15,011 bases of DNA from DASULK01 sp036381835 (GTDB lineage Bacteria; Actinomycetota; Actinomycetes; Mycobacteriales; Micromonosporaceae): the NCBI GenBank assembly GCA_036381835.1, contig DASVCA010000155.1, forward strand, positions 1 through 15,011. The letters are read 5' to 3'. Made by a program: the position numbers and the translations under genes. Under the pieces are notes generated by a model that was not told the DNA's origin, made no database searches, and saw only the letters and a list, made by a program, of their open reading frames with translations. Shown piece by piece: positions 14,254 through 15,011 of the stretch (position 1 is the first letter of the stretch; every line of letters begins with the position of its first letter).

Positions 14254-14964
14254 ATGGTGGATCAACTGGCCGAGATGCCCACCGACTGGACCCGGGCGCT
14301 GGCCGTGGTGGCGCATCCGGACGACATCGAGTTCGGCGCGGCCGGGGCGATCGCGTCCTGGACGGCCGCCGGCAAAAGCGTCGCCTACCTGCTGCTGACG
14401 CGTGGTGAGGCCGGTATCGACGGCAGCGCCCCGGAGAAGACGGCCGCGATCCGCGAGGCCGAGCAGCGCGCGAGCGCGGAGATCGTCGGGGTCACCGACG
14501 TCGAGTTCCTCGACTACCGGGACGGTGTGATCGAGTACGGCGTGGAGCTGCGGCGCGACATCGCCGCCGCGCTGCGCCGACACCGGCCCGAACTCGTGAT
14601 CACCTTCAATCACCACGACACGTTCCCCGGCGGCAAGCGGAACTCCCCCGATCACCGGCACACCGGGCAGGCGGTGCTGGATGCCATCGGGGACGCCGGC
14701 AACCGGTGGATCTTCCCGGACGAGGACACCGAGCCGTGGAACGGCGTCCGCTACATCGCGGTTGCCCAGTCACCGCACACCACGCACGCGGTCGACATCA
14801 GCGACACCATGGACAAGGCCATCGCATCCTTGGAGGCGCACCGCGCCTACCTGGACGCGATCGGGCTCGCCGATGTCCGCGGCCCGTTCACCGCCATAGC
14901 CAACAGCGTCGGCGAGCGATTCGGCGGCCGTCCGGCTATCGCGTTCGAGCTGATCACCCGCTGA
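14254..14964 (+). CDS. PIG-L/LmbE-family metal-dependent deacetylase or amidase
   Basis: 236 residues, the only plus-strand gene. The family zinc motif AHPDD is at 20-24 (ligands His21 and Asp24) and the second motif PDHRHTG at 132-138 supplies His134. The family includes MshB and Mca of mycothiol metabolism, BshB, and deacetylases or conjugate-cleaving enzymes in antibiotic pathways such as LmbE. It would remove an acyl group from an amino sugar or cleave a thiol conjugate; the sequence alone does not choose. Start is ATG 14254 with GGAAGGA seven bases upstream. It is transcribed away from the ligase across a shared 163-bp gap, so it may be co-regulated with the cluster or mark its border. 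Confidence 0.93.
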   Translation: MVDQLAEMPTDWTRALAVVAHPDDIEFGAAGAIASWTAAGKSVAYLLLTRGEAGIDGSAPEKTAAIREAEQRASAEIVGVTDVEFLDYRDGVIEYGVELRRDIAAALRRHRPELVITFNHHDTFPGGKRNSPDHRHTGQAVLDAIGDAGNRWIFPDEDTEPWNGVRYIAVAQSPHTTHAVDISDTMDKAIASLEAHRAYLDAIGLADVRGPFTAIANSVGERFGGRPAIAFELITR

Positions 14965-14970
14965 TCGAGA

Positions 14971-15011
14971 CCGGTGGAGCCACCGGGGTCCGGGAGGTCA
15001 ACCGCTCCCGG
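14971..15011 (+). terminator. Double hairpin after the PIG-L gene
   Basis: Two stems follow the stop at 14964: CCGGTG/CACCGG (14971-14976 with 14981-14986) and CCGGGAG/CTCCCGG (14990-14996 with 15005-15011). The second touches the window end, so any U tract is not visible. This is a likely transcription end. Confidence 0.55.

Noticed and set aside
12171..14408. A 745-residue plus-strand open frame over the ligase and part of the PIG-L gene
   Set aside because: It is antisense to a ligase with all core motifs, has Arg/His/Pro-rich low-complexity translation and no recognisable domain. It is a GC-rich shadow frame, as are the other long plus-strand frames between 27 and 12360.
1..15011. CRISPR arrays, tRNA or rRNA genes, insertion sequences, attachment sites
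   Set aside because: No regularly spaced repeats, cloverleaf-like sequences, transposase genes or terminal inverted repeats with target duplications were seen.

Overview
The window is high-GC DNA with many GTG starts, GTGA start/stop overlaps and Shine-Dalgarno-led genes packed on one strand. This is typical of an actinomycete; I cannot name the genus from sequence alone. It is part of a specialised-metabolite gene cluster. All genes but the last are on the minus strand, so transcription runs from high to low coordinates.

Layout in order of transcription. At the right edge (14254-14964, plus strand) is a PIG-L/LmbE-type deacetylase. It diverges from the main minus-strand series across a 163-bp promoter region. 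The first minus-strand unit contains a stand-alone adenylate-forming ligase (12579-14090), a 24-residue peptide gene with a very strong ribosome binding site (12437-12511), a stable hairpin, an integral-membrane M50 metalloprotease with an N-terminal PqqD-like domain (11067-12368), a two-repeat protein of unknown function (10013-10957) and an FAD oxidoreductase (8818-10002). Three small genes follow: VOC/glyoxalase, DUF3224-like and DUF1697-like (8708 down to 7366). They end in a strong hairpin.

The second minus-strand unit begins at a likely promoter near 7283-7310. It contains a paralogue of the two-repeat protein (6226-7104), an HMG-CoA-synthase-type enzyme (4985-6217), an enoyl-CoA-hydratase-type enzyme (4173-4970), a malonyltransferase fused to a PfaD-type enoyl reductase (1849-4176) and the start of an NRPS with carrier - heterocyclisation - heterocyclisation order (1-1865, running off the window). 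This set is a trans-AT polyketide/nonribosomal-peptide assembly line with beta-branching enzymes and thiazoline/oxazoline-type ring formation. The content is reminiscent of leinamycin-type clusters, but no PKS module lies inside the window to test that.

The most interesting part is the first unit. A tiny peptide with hydrophobic/basic leader-like residues and a Ser/Thr/Cys-rich tail sits directly before a PqqD-domain membrane protease, which is how a RiPP (ribosomally made, modified peptide) pathway looks. No known RiPP-modifying enzyme such as a YcaO, Lan or radical SAM protein is present. The ligase, FAD enzyme and two-repeat proteins are therefore candidates for unusual chemistry. The two-repeat protein occurs once in each unit, tying the RiPP-like unit to the trans-AT unit. 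I saw no tRNA, rRNA, CRISPR array or insertion sequence.
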